From Nocardioides sp. zg-1230 (GTDB taxonomy: Bacteria; Actinomycetota; Actinomycetes; Propionibacteriales; Nocardioidaceae), in assembly GCF_013155335.1 (NCBI RefSeq), contig NZ_JABJQZ010000007.1:51626-115625 (forward strand): a stretch of DNA of 64,000 nt. The letters are read 5' to 3'. Positions 14,179 through 22,114 of the stretch are shown here, piece after piece; position 1 is the stretch's first letter; each line of letters starts with the position of its first letter. Position numbers and translations under genes: made by a program. The notes beneath the pieces were generated by a model. That model made no database searches, had not been told where the DNA came from, and saw only the letters and a list, made by a program, of their open reading frames with translations.

Positions 14179-17100
14179 CAGTGGCGGCTCCCCCTCAAGC
14201 CAAGCCGGCTCACCGTTCCCCCGCCGGCAAGCCCGTGACGCCGGCCAGTGCACCTCCGGCCGTCGCACCGCCGACGCCTGGTCCGCTGGCCGCGGCCTCC
14301 GCCCGCGTCGTCTCCGCGGCCTCGACGCCCCTGCCGCCCGGGGCGCCGGACCACGAGGTGTCGCTGGTCGGTGGCGCTCCCCTGGAGGCGCCCGCCGAGG
14401 TGGTCGACTACGTCAAGGGGAAGGGCGGCCCCGGTGCGCCGGTGCGGGTCCGGGTCGGGAACGTGGCGGCCGGCACTGTCACGATGAAGGCCGGGTCGAA
14501 GGGCTTGCGCACGACCAGGACCCAGGGCATCCCCCTCCTGCTCCCGCTCTTCGACCCGCTCAGGACTGCCGGCATCGAGCCGGTGCTCGCTGTCGACGTC
14601 GAGCCGGACGGCGTGCAGGGCTACGCCTCGGTCCGCACCGGCACCAAGCTGGTGAGCAAGGGCTCCGGGCTGGCGGGCGAGCTCCGCAAGCACGCGGACC
14701 TCCTCGGCTGGGCCGGGCTGGACAAGCTCTCCCTGCCCAGGCTCACCAACGAGCTGAAGGACACAACCCTGGTCCTCGAGGTCGACGGTCTGTCGTTCGA
14801 GGTCAGCCGGTTCCTCAGCGGCACCGGCACCTTCACGATGGCCAACGAGGTCGTCACGTTCAAGGCCACGGCGACCGGCAAGGTCCCGGGGCTGGCCACC
14901 GTGACGGTGCCGATCGAGCGCAAAGCGGACGGCTCGCTGTCGGGCGAGGTCGACGTCGACCTAACGCTCAAGGGCTTCACCGGGCAGGTGAAGGCCTCCT
15001 ACGCGCACGGCGTCGTGGACGTCGTCGGGACGGTCAAGTACGCGAACGACAAGTTCGAGGGCAGCGTGACCCTGGCGGCCACGGACAAGGAGAACGCGAA
15101 GGCGCTCACCGCCGCGCACACGCCCGCCGAGGTGAAGACCGCAGCACCGGCTGCCGAGGGGGCGATCCCGCACGAGGGCGCGGCTCCCCCCTCGCCCGCC
15201 GCACCGTCCCCGGCGGCGGGGGCCGAGCCGCCCGGCGCGGCGGTGACGGCCAAACCGGGGCCCCGCGTGCTGGTCGGCTGGGGCTCGGTCAACGTGCACC
15301 TGGCCGAGTGGCTCAGCGGCGAGGCGGTGGTCGTGGTCGACGCCGCCGGCCACGTCACCATCGTCGGCAAGATCACCCCGAAGATGACCAAGCCGCTCTT
15401 CGAGCAGCGGGACTACAAGTACCCCCTGCCCAAGATCGAGGTGCGGGCCGGCTACGGGGTCCCGGTGATCGGCAACATCTTCGTCTTCGCCAACATCGGC
15501 ATCGAGGCGCTGGCCAAGCTCGGGCCCGCGACCCTGACCGACTTGGAGATGACCGGCACCTACTCCACAGACCCCGCCGTGCTGCAGAGCTTCGGTCTCA
15601 CCGCCACCCTCAACATCTCGGCGTTCGCGGGGATCCGGGTGACGGCCGAGGGGGGTGCCGGGATCGAGGTCGCCGACCACGACCTCAAGATCGGCGTCGC
15701 CCTCAGCGCCCTCGCCGGCATCCGGGGGTACGTCGATGCCAAGCCGCGGATCGGCTATCGCGAGGTCGCCGACCCTGCGGCCGGCAAGAAGGGCGAGTTC
15801 TACATCGGCGGCCACCTGGACCTGGCGGCCCAGCCGTTCCTACAACTGGGCGGCGACTTCTTCGTCGACCTGGACAGCCCCTGGTGGTCGCCGGCTCCCG
15901 ACAAGCGCTGGACCTGGCCGCTCGGACAGCTGGAGTACCCGCTGCCGGGCGAGTTCGGCATCGGAGCCGACGTCGAGCACGTCCTGGGCTCGGGCAAGAC
16001 CCCCGAGATCGCGTTCGGTCCGGTCGACTTCAACGCCTCCCGCTTCATGACCGATCTCGTCGATGACCACGTGCCGCCGAAGAAGTCCGCGGACCAGCAG
16101 AAGAAGGGCGGTTGGAAGGAACCGCCGGCCCCCGCGGCCGCCGCGCCTTCCTCCTCAGCACCTGCCGCCCCGGGCAAGCAGCTCGCGACCGGCGCACCCG
16201 GTGCCCCGCCGCAGGTCTCCGGAGCCAAAGCTCCGGCGAAGGGCGCTCCGCCCAAGGCCAACGGGCCCAGTGGCAAGACCGACGCCGAGGCGGGTCTGGT
16301 CCCCACGCAGGAGAACGATGCCAAGGTCAAGAAGGCCATGGCGGGCCTCTCGAAGATCGTCGAGAAGGAAAAGAGCCACCCCGAGGACGAGGCCCAGATC
16401 AACGAGACCCTGGCGAAGATCCGGGCGCTCGGATTCACCGTCCCTCCAGCCAAGGCGGAAGGCGACCACTGGGTCGTCTCGCCGAGGATCAACCCCCCAC
16501 CTCCCGACATCAAGCTGCCCAAGGCCAAGGAAGTTCCCGGGGGCGCTGGAGCCAAGCCCATCCCGCCGGAGCTCTCCAAGTACACCCCAAACACCGACAT
16601 CACGATGAAGGAGGGTGCGTTCGCGGGACAGCGCGGGACCCTAGTCAAGATCGAGGCGGCGCCGGTGACCTTCGCCGGGCGGTCGTCGGAGTACCGGCTG
16701 GTCTTCCAGGTGGGCAAGACGAAGGTCCACTGGCACGCCCTCGACAGCTCCGGGAAGAACCCGACCTTCGACCTGGCGGGACCCATGGCGACGGGTCCGC
16801 GCAAGCGTCTCCTGACGACCCCCGAGGCGGGCAAGCGAGGCGAGCACGTGGCCGGCGAGGTGGGGGTGAGCAAGGCGTACCTGAAACCCGAGCAAGAGCC
16901 GGACGGCTACGACATCCTCGCTCCCCCGCGTTGGGACCGGGCGCACCTCCTCGACGGCTGGCTCGACGGACCCGGCGAACGGTGGAACCTCGCCATGGTG
17001 CCGAAGCCGGTGAACCAGGAGCTGCACCACATGTACGAGAAGGTTCTGAAGCGGCAGGCGCCCAAGGGTTACCGCTACACGATCGACGTCCGCGTCCACT

Positions 17101-17291
17101 ACCACCAGGCAGGCGACAAGCCAGATCAGGTGAACGCGCTACGTGCCCGCAACAAGAACTTCGACATCACCAGGTTTCCCAAGGGCATCGACGTCTCCTA
17201 CAAGCCGGTGGAACCGCCCGCCACCGAGAGCGGCGCCTTTGGCACCTGGGTCGGGCTGCCCCGTCCGGAGGAGATCACCGAGAATCCGTGA
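14175..17291 (+). CDS. Giant eCIS-associated protein with C-terminal nuclease-like domain (probable cargo toxin)
   Basis: This 1038-residue protein starts at GTG 14175 in the preceding stop codon. The N-terminal 90 residues are Pro/Ala/Lys-rich and disordered. Residues 90-330 are repetitive beta strands. Residues 360-635 form a beta domain of the kind that follows DUF4157 in many eCIS cargo proteins (EWLSGEAVVVVDAAGHVT, EVRAGYGVPVIGNIFVFA, SPWWSPAPDKRWTWPLGQLEY, LPGEFGIGADVEHVLGSG). DUF4157 itself, with its HExxH, is absent. After a Pro/Ala/Lys linker, residues 911-1010 carry WDRAHLL, RWNLAMVP and VNQELHHMYE, which match the layout of DNA/RNA non-specific endonucleases (D-R-x-H, then N, then N and E). 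His924 would be the general base and Asn938 or Asn947 the metal ligand. A polymorphic-toxin-like delivery plus nuclease design is likely. No immunity gene follows. Confidence 0.72.
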   Translation: MTVAAPPQAKPAHRSPAGKPVTPASAPPAVAPPTPGPLAAASARVVSAASTPLPPGAPDHEVSLVGGAPLEAPAEVVDYVKGKGGPGAPVRVRVGNVAAGTVTMKAGSKGLRTTRTQGIPLLLPLFDPLRTAGIEPVLAVDVEPDGVQGYASVRTGTKLVSKGSGLAGELRKHADLLGWAGLDKLSLPRLTNELKDTTLVLEVDGLSFEVSRFLSGTGTFTMANEVVTFKATATGKVPGLATVTVPIERKADGSLSGEVDVDLTLKGFTGQVKASYAHGVVDVVGTVKYANDKFEGSVTLAATDKENAKALTAAHTPAEVKTAAPAAEGAIPHEGAAPPSPAAPSPAAGAEPPGAAVTAKPGPRVLVGWGSVNVHLAEWLSGEAVVVVDAAGHVTIVGKITPKMTKPLFEQRDYKYPLPKIEVRAGYGVPVIGNIFVFANIGIEALAKLGPATLTDLEMTGTYSTDPAVLQSFGLTATLNISAFAGIRVTAEGGAGIEVADHDLKIGVALSALAGIRGYVDAKPRIGYREVADPAAGKKGEFYIGGHLDLAAQPFLQLGGDFFVDLDSPWWSPAPDKRWTWPLGQLEYPLPGEFGIGADVEHVLGSGKTPEIAFGPVDFNASRFMTDLVDDHVPPKKSADQQKKGGWKEPPAPAAAAPSSSAPAAPGKQLATGAPGAPPQVSGAKAPAKGAPPKANGPSGKTDAEAGLVPTQENDAKVKKAMAGLSKIVEKEKSHPEDEAQINETLAKIRALGFTVPPAKAEGDHWVVSPRINPPPPDIKLPKAKEVPGGAGAKPIPPELSKYTPNTDITMKEGAFAGQRGTLVKIEAAPVTFAGRSSEYRLVFQVGKTKVHWHALDSSGKNPTFDLAGPMATGPRKRLLTTPEAGKRGEHVAGEVGVSKAYLKPEQEPDGYDILAPPRWDRAHLLDGWLDGPGERWNLAMVPKPVNQELHHMYEKVLKRQAPKGYRYTIDVRVHYHQAGDKPDQVNALRARNKNFDITRFPKGIDVSYKPVEPPATESGAFGTWVGLPRPEEITENP

Positions 17292-17350
17292 TCTCGTGCG
17301 CGCAACGAACTGATACGCATGGGTGACGGTCGGGGCGGAGCATCGACGCC

Positions 17351-17770
17351 ATGGCCAGGAACGACTTAGCCACGAGCGCTCCCGGCTCGCCGGCGGACCA
17401 GTGGCTCGGCACCGGTCTGCGGATGCCGCTCCTGCCGCAGGACGGCCGGATCGCGTGGGTTGACGGCATGGAGCTGGTGCGTCAGTCCATCGAGACGATC
17501 CTCGAGACCGAGCCGGGTGAGCGGATCATGCTGCCCGGCTTCGGGTGCGGTCTGCGCCGCTACCTGATGGCGCCCAACACGGTGTCGACGAGAGCCGCTA
17601 TCCAGCAGGACGTGGAGGCGGCGCTGTCGACCTGGGAGCCGAGGATCCGCCTCGTCGAGGTGTCGGTGACCCCGGGCGCCCGGCCGACGATGGTCTGGAT
17701 CGGGATCTCCTACGTCCGGGTCTCGGACCTGCGGGCCGACAACCTCGTCTACCCCTTCTACCTCGAGTAG
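17351..17770 (+). CDS. Baseplate wedge protein gp25-like (Afp9/Pvc9)
   Basis: This 139-residue GPW/gp25 protein has the family core WLGTGLRMPLLPQDGRIAWVDG, VRQSIETILETEPGERIMLPGFGCGLRRYL (the EPR-type triad in TxPGERxxxPxFGCGL) and the C-terminal VWIGISYVRVSDLRADNLVYPFYL. It nucleates sheath and wedge assembly. The ATG at 17351 is the only possible start in frame: an in-frame stop lies 27 bases upstream and the next Met is inside the conserved core. Codon 6 is TTA, a very rare leucine codon in this genome type. It stands after a 59-base gap, one of the few real gaps in the operon. Confidence 0.95.
   Translation: MARNDLATSAPGSPADQWLGTGLRMPLLPQDGRIAWVDGMELVRQSIETILETEPGERIMLPGFGCGLRRYLMAPNTVSTRAAIQQDVEAALSTWEPRIRLVEVSVTPGARPTMVWIGISYVRVSDLRADNLVYPFYLE
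17366..17368 (+). promoter_or_regulatory. TTA (Leu) codon 6 of the gp25 gene
   Basis: In frame from ATG 17351 the codons read ATG GCC AGG AAC GAC TTA. Scanning the operon by eye (2953-28786) I found other tta triplets only out of frame, for example GGT TAT at 2959, GGT TAC near 17066 and TTT ACC near 21828. In Streptomyces, TTA codons make translation depend on the rare bldA tRNA and tie genes to development. A TTA at the very start of an essential baseplate gene could act as a checkpoint. The observation is direct; the regulatory reading is inference. Confidence 0.6.
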
Positions 17771-17783
17771 CGAGCGGACCGCG

Positions 17784-19973
17784 ATGCCCATCACCGGACC
17801 CGTCCTGGACGACCGCACCTACGAGCAGCTGCGCGAGGAGCTGGTACGCCGCATCCCGGCGTACACGCCCGAGTGGACCAACCACAACGAGAGCGACCCG
17901 GGCATCGCGCTGATCGAGCTCTTCGCCTCACTCGGCGAGTCGATGCTCTTCCGCTTCAACCAGATTCCCGACAGCACCAAGGTCGCCTTCCTCAACCTGC
18001 TGGGCGCGAGACCGCGCCCACCCCAGGTCGCTCGCGCCCTGCTCGCCCTCACCACCGAGCGCCCCGAGGGCGTGCCCGTGCCCAAGGGCACGCAAGCGCT
18101 GGCCGGAGCAGTGGCGTTCGAGACGTTGGACGAGACGGTTGCCTGGCCGCTGTCAGCAGTCGCCGTCGGCAAGGTCTCCGCCGGAGACGACGAGGTCGGC
18201 CCTCGCGAGCGGCGCCGGCGCCAGGACGCTGCGGCGCGGGTGCGGCAGTCGCTGGGACGTCCCGTCGTGGACCCCGCCACCGACCGCGAGGACTTCTACC
18301 GGACCCAGCGCGTGCCGGAGGACCCCGCCGGCACCGCGCCTGCCCTCGACGTCAGCGAGACCCTCGACCAGTCGCTGTGGATTGCGCTCGTCTCCGAGCG
18401 CCCCGACGTCGCTGCGCGCCCGGCAGGGCGGCTGCTCTTCCTGGGGGTGGTCTTCGACGAGCAGCAGCCCGACGGGTTCGACCTGGACTCGGAGGCCGCC
18501 GGACCGGGCCGCCGCTGGCTGGCCGACACGCTCACCCCCGACCCGCCCGAGACCCGCTGGGAGCTGTGGGCCGGGCCGGAGCCGGGGCCGGGGCCGCGGC
18601 TCCTCCCGCTCTCCCTGGTCCGCGACACCACCCGTGGCATGACCACCACCGGCGTCGTCGCACTCGACCTCCCCCAGCAGTTCCCGGTGCACGAGCGCGG
18701 CGCGGTCTCGGTGGGCGACTACCACTCGCCGCCGCCGCTGGACCCCGAGCAGGCGGCCGGTGTGGTGGCGTGGCTGCGGGTCGTGCGGCCGCGCGGCGAG
18801 AACGACGCGATCCACACCGTGCGCTGGGTCGGACTCAACGCCGTCGAGGTCGAGCAGGCGTCCACGGCCGGGGCAGAGCTCCTCGGCATCGGCACCGGCG
18901 AACCCGGACAGCTCTTCACCCTCACCAAGCACCCGGTGCTCGCCGGGACGATCGAGCTCGACGTGGAGGAGGACGGCGGGTGGACCCGCTGGTCCGAGGT
19001 CGAGTCGCTGGCGATGAGCCGGCAGGAGGACGCCCACTACAGCCTCGACACCCAGAGCGGCCAGGTCACCTTCGGCACCCGGAGCCGGGTGCCGCAGCTG
19101 GGCCAGCGGGTGCGCGTGGTGCGCTACCGGCACGGTGGCGGCGCGGCTGGCAACGTCCCGGCCGGGGCGATCGCGCGGCTCAGCGGGGTGGCATCGGTCG
19201 AGGTCCGGAACGTGCTGGCAGCCCGGGGCGGACGCGATCCCGCACCGCTCTCCGCGGCGCTTGCCGAGGTACCCGCCTACGTGCACCGCCGCGACCGGGC
19301 GGTGGCTGCCGAGGACTTCACCGCCCTGGCCCTCGAGGTCAGCGGCGTGCGTCGCGCGGAGACGCTGAGCCTGTTCCACCCCGACACCCCGGACGTGCGG
19401 CGCGCCGGGGTCCTGAGCGTGGTGATCTTCCCCGAGGAGGACCTGCGCGACCCCGCCGCGCCGCTTCCCGACAACACGCTGCTGCGCAGGGTCGCTGCCC
19501 ACCTCGACCCGCGACGGCTCGTCACCGCCGAGCTCTACGTCATCCCGCCGACCTACCGCAAGATCGCCGTCTCGGTCGGCGTGCGGGTCAAGGACGGCTA
19601 CCAGATCGACGCGGTACGACGATGGGTCGAGCTGCTGCTGCGGCAGTACCTGGCGCCGGTTCCGCCGTACGGGCCCGGCGGGTCCGGCTGGCCCCTGGGC
19701 CGTCCGGTGCGGCGCGCGGAACTCGAGGCCGTCGCCGTGCAGGTCGAGGGCGTCGACTCCCTCGACGGCGAGCTCCTCCTGGCTCGCCAGCTCGAGGACG
19801 ACTCCTGGCTCGGGGAGGCGACCGTGAGGCTGCGGGACTGGGAGGTGCCGGAGCTGGCCGTGATCACCGCGGTCTCCGGGACCCCGCTGCCCATCGGCGT
19901 CGGCTACGTCCCGCCGCCCGACCCCGAGACCGACCCAGTTGTCGTACCCCTGCCGCCGGAGGTGTGCCAATGA
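17784..19973 (+). CDS. Baseplate J/gp6-like wedge protein (Afp11/Pvc11)
   Basis: This 729-residue protein begins with the typical wedge signature: YEQLREELVRRIPAYTPEW, NESDPGIALIELFASLGESM, LFRFNQIPDSTKVAFLNLLG and PPQVARALLALTTE. Its C-terminal half has the J-domain strands (DAHYSLDTQSGQVTFG, VRVVRYRHGGGAAGNVPAGAI), the RDRAVAAEDFTALALEVSGVRRAE segment and VSVGVRVKDGYQIDAVRRWVELLL. It forms the inner and outer baseplate ring together with the gp7-like protein. It starts 13 bases after the gp25 stop and overlaps the next gene by ATGA. Confidence 0.92.
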   Translation: MPITGPVLDDRTYEQLREELVRRIPAYTPEWTNHNESDPGIALIELFASLGESMLFRFNQIPDSTKVAFLNLLGARPRPPQVARALLALTTERPEGVPVPKGTQALAGAVAFETLDETVAWPLSAVAVGKVSAGDDEVGPRERRRRQDAAARVRQSLGRPVVDPATDREDFYRTQRVPEDPAGTAPALDVSETLDQSLWIALVSERPDVAARPAGRLLFLGVVFDEQQPDGFDLDSEAAGPGRRWLADTLTPDPPETRWELWAGPEPGPGPRLLPLSLVRDTTRGMTTTGVVALDLPQQFPVHERGAVSVGDYHSPPPLDPEQAAGVVAWLRVVRPRGENDAIHTVRWVGLNAVEVEQASTAGAELLGIGTGEPGQLFTLTKHPVLAGTIELDVEEDGGWTRWSEVESLAMSRQEDAHYSLDTQSGQVTFGTRSRVPQLGQRVRVVRYRHGGGAAGNVPAGAIARLSGVASVEVRNVLAARGGRDPAPLSAALAEVPAYVHRRDRAVAAEDFTALALEVSGVRRAETLSLFHPDTPDVRRAGVLSVVIFPEEDLRDPAAPLPDNTLLRRVAAHLDPRRLVTAELYVIPPTYRKIAVSVGVRVKDGYQIDAVRRWVELLLRQYLAPVPPYGPGGSGWPLGRPVRRAELEAVAVQVEGVDSLDGELLLARQLEDDSWLGEATVRLRDWEVPELAVITAVSGTPLPIGVGYVPPPDPETDPVVVPLPPEVCQ

Positions 19974-22114
19974 GCACGACGTCCCCCTTCTGCCGGCTCT
20001 CCGAGCCCGACCAGTGGCGCCGCTGCCACCACGACGGCACCGGCCTGGTCGACGGAGGCCGAGGCGTCGAGCTCGCCTGGTCCGAGTCGGACCAGGTCCC
20101 TGACCCGGTCCCGAGCACCGCGCCGCTCGGCGGTCTCGCCGTCGACCGGTGGGGACGGGCCTACCGCAGCGACCCGGACGACGGACGGGTCGTGGTGCTC
20201 CCGTACGGCTCCGCGCAACCGGCTCCCCCGCCGGCGGCGGGCGCCCTCGCGCACCCCTGCGGCCTCGCGGTCGACGAGGCCCAACGGCTCTACGTCGCCG
20301 AGACGGGCCGCTCCAGGGTGCTCGTGGTCGACCTGGGGGCGATGCGCCTGATCCGAGCCGTGCCCATGGCCTCCGGGGGCGGCCGCCCGGTCGACGTGGC
20401 CGCCGACGGGTACGGCGTGCTCGCCCTCCTCGACGGTCCGCCCGGACTGGTCGGGGTGCGCGGTCGCTGCGGCCCCCTCCCCTGCCCCGCACCCCGACCG
20501 CCGCGCGACGAGGCGGGCCTGCGGCCCTCCCGGCTGGTCGTCCACCCCGCCGCCGGGGTCCTGGTGCTGTGGCGGGAGCCGGGCACGACCCGGGCAGTGG
20601 TCTGCGACCTCCACGGGCTCCGTGCTCTGGTGGTGCCCGGGGCCACCGACCTGGCGCTCGACGGGCGCGGCCGGCTGGTCGTGGCCCGGGCTCCGGGCAT
20701 GCCCTTCCGGGTCTTCGCCGACCGCGCCGGCCAGTGGGACCAGCTGGAGCCCTTGGACTCCCGCGACTACGACGGCGCCGCCCTCGCGACCGACCCCGCG
20801 GGCGAGCTCGTCCACACCGGCGGTTGGGGCGTGGCCGGCTCGCCCGGCAGCGCGGCCAGCTACCACAGCCAGGGCCGGCTGCTGACCTACCGACTCGACT
20901 CGGGGACCTACGGCGGCCGGTGGGGTCGGGTCTTCCTCGACGCGTGCGTACCTGTCGGCACGTCGGTCCGGGTCGCGGCCCTCACCTCCGACGACGACGA
21001 GGTCGTCGGGCCGATGCCGGCAAGGGCCCCGGCCCACGACGCAGGAGACGTCCCGTCCCCCGAGCTGACGCCGCCGCTCCCCTCCGCCGAGCACGTGGCA
21101 CGACTGGCCCGGCCGGTGCAGCATCCCCTGCACCGGCGTACGACGGGACCCGAGCGTCCCTGGGAGCAGAACGACGACGCAGACGGCTTCGACACCTTCG
21201 AGACCGTCGTCGACGCGCCCCCCGGCCGGTACCTCTGGCTGGTCGTCGACCTGCAGGGCACCTCGCGCACGTCGCCCAAGGTGCGTGAGATCAGGGTCGA
21301 GCGCACCGGGCACCGGCTCGACCGGCAGCTCCCGCTCGCCTGGACCCGCACCGAGGCGAGCGCCTCCTTCCTGCAACGCTTCCTCGCACCCGCCGAGGGG
21401 ATGATGCGCGACCTCGGCGACCGCGCGGCCGAGCGCGCCTCGCTGCTCGACCCGCAGACCACCTCGCCCGAGACTCTCGACTGGCTCGCCGGGTTGCTGG
21501 GGCTCGTCCTGGACCAGCGGTGGCCCCTCCCCGCGCGCCGCGACCTCGTGTCCGAGGCCTACGACCTCTACCGCTTGCGCGGCACCCGGGCCGCGCTGGA
21601 GCGGCTGCTGGCCCTCTACCTGGGCCGCCGCGTCGCCGTCATCGAGAACTGGCAGCTGCGCGGGCTGGGCGGCACCACGCTCGGCCCGGCCGCGACGGGA
21701 CCCGCTCCGCCGTTCGTCGCCGAGGCGGGTGCCGCGGTCGGGCCCCTCGGCTCGTTCGTGGTCGGCGGACCGCTGCCGGCGGCCGATGAGGTGATCACCG
21801 CCTCGGACACCGACGTCGCCCACCGTTTTACCGTCATCGTGCCCGTCCCCCTGGACGAGGAGCAGCGCCGTGTCGTCGCCTCCGTGGTCGAGACGCACAA
21901 GCCGGCCCACACCCGGGCCGAGATCTGCGAGGTCGGGGACGGGATGCGGATCGGACGGATGCGGGTGGACCTGACGTCGCTCGTCGGGAACAGCTCCGGA
22001 GGCTCGCCCCAGATCTTGGGCCAGGTGCTGCTCGGGGCAGGTGGCGTCGTCGGCGTCCCGGACCTCACCGCACACGTCGGCGACGCCGTCTCCGGAAGGG
22101 TGCGGGTCGGATGA
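19970..22114 (+). CDS. gp7/gpI-like wedge protein with N-terminal beta-propeller (Afp12-like)
   Basis: This 714-residue fusion starts at ATG 19970. Residues about 30-310 contain repeated NHL/SMP-30-like blade motifs (LGGLAVDRWGRAYRSDPDDGR, PCGLAVDEAQRLYVAETGRS, ATDLALDGRGRLVVA), suggesting a five- or six-blade propeller. Residues about 455-555 form a P2 gpI-type tail domain: FLQRFLAPAEGMMRDLGDRA, LDPQTTSPETLDWLAGLLGL and AYDLYRLRGTRAALERLLALYLG. The C-terminal segment contains a beta sandwich with the HRFTVIVPVPLDEEQRRVV and VVETHKPAHTRAEI motifs. The gpI part bolts onto the J-like wedge. The propeller could project outward as a binding module, since no separate tail fibre gene is evident. 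Confidence 0.85.
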   Translation: MSTTSPFCRLSEPDQWRRCHHDGTGLVDGGRGVELAWSESDQVPDPVPSTAPLGGLAVDRWGRAYRSDPDDGRVVVLPYGSAQPAPPPAAGALAHPCGLAVDEAQRLYVAETGRSRVLVVDLGAMRLIRAVPMASGGGRPVDVAADGYGVLALLDGPPGLVGVRGRCGPLPCPAPRPPRDEAGLRPSRLVVHPAAGVLVLWREPGTTRAVVCDLHGLRALVVPGATDLALDGRGRLVVARAPGMPFRVFADRAGQWDQLEPLDSRDYDGAALATDPAGELVHTGGWGVAGSPGSAASYHSQGRLLTYRLDSGTYGGRWGRVFLDACVPVGTSVRVAALTSDDDEVVGPMPARAPAHDAGDVPSPELTPPLPSAEHVARLARPVQHPLHRRTTGPERPWEQNDDADGFDTFETVVDAPPGRYLWLVVDLQGTSRTSPKVREIRVERTGHRLDRQLPLAWTRTEASASFLQRFLAPAEGMMRDLGDRAAERASLLDPQTTSPETLDWLAGLLGLVLDQRWPLPARRDLVSEAYDLYRLRGTRAALERLLALYLGRRVAVIENWQLRGLGGTTLGPAATGPAPPFVAEAGAAVGPLGSFVVGGPLPAADEVITASDTDVAHRFTVIVPVPLDEEQRRVVASVVETHKPAHTRAEICEVGDGMRIGRMRVDLTSLVGNSSGGSPQILGQVLLGAGGVVGVPDLTAHVGDAVSGRVRVG

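Noticed and set aside
17873..19969. Upstream extension of the gp7-like gene to a 1413-residue frame
   Set aside because: The part before 19970 is an Arg/Pro-rich reading in another frame of the gp6-like gene. ATG at 19970 overlaps the preceding stop in the same ATGA manner as its neighbours.
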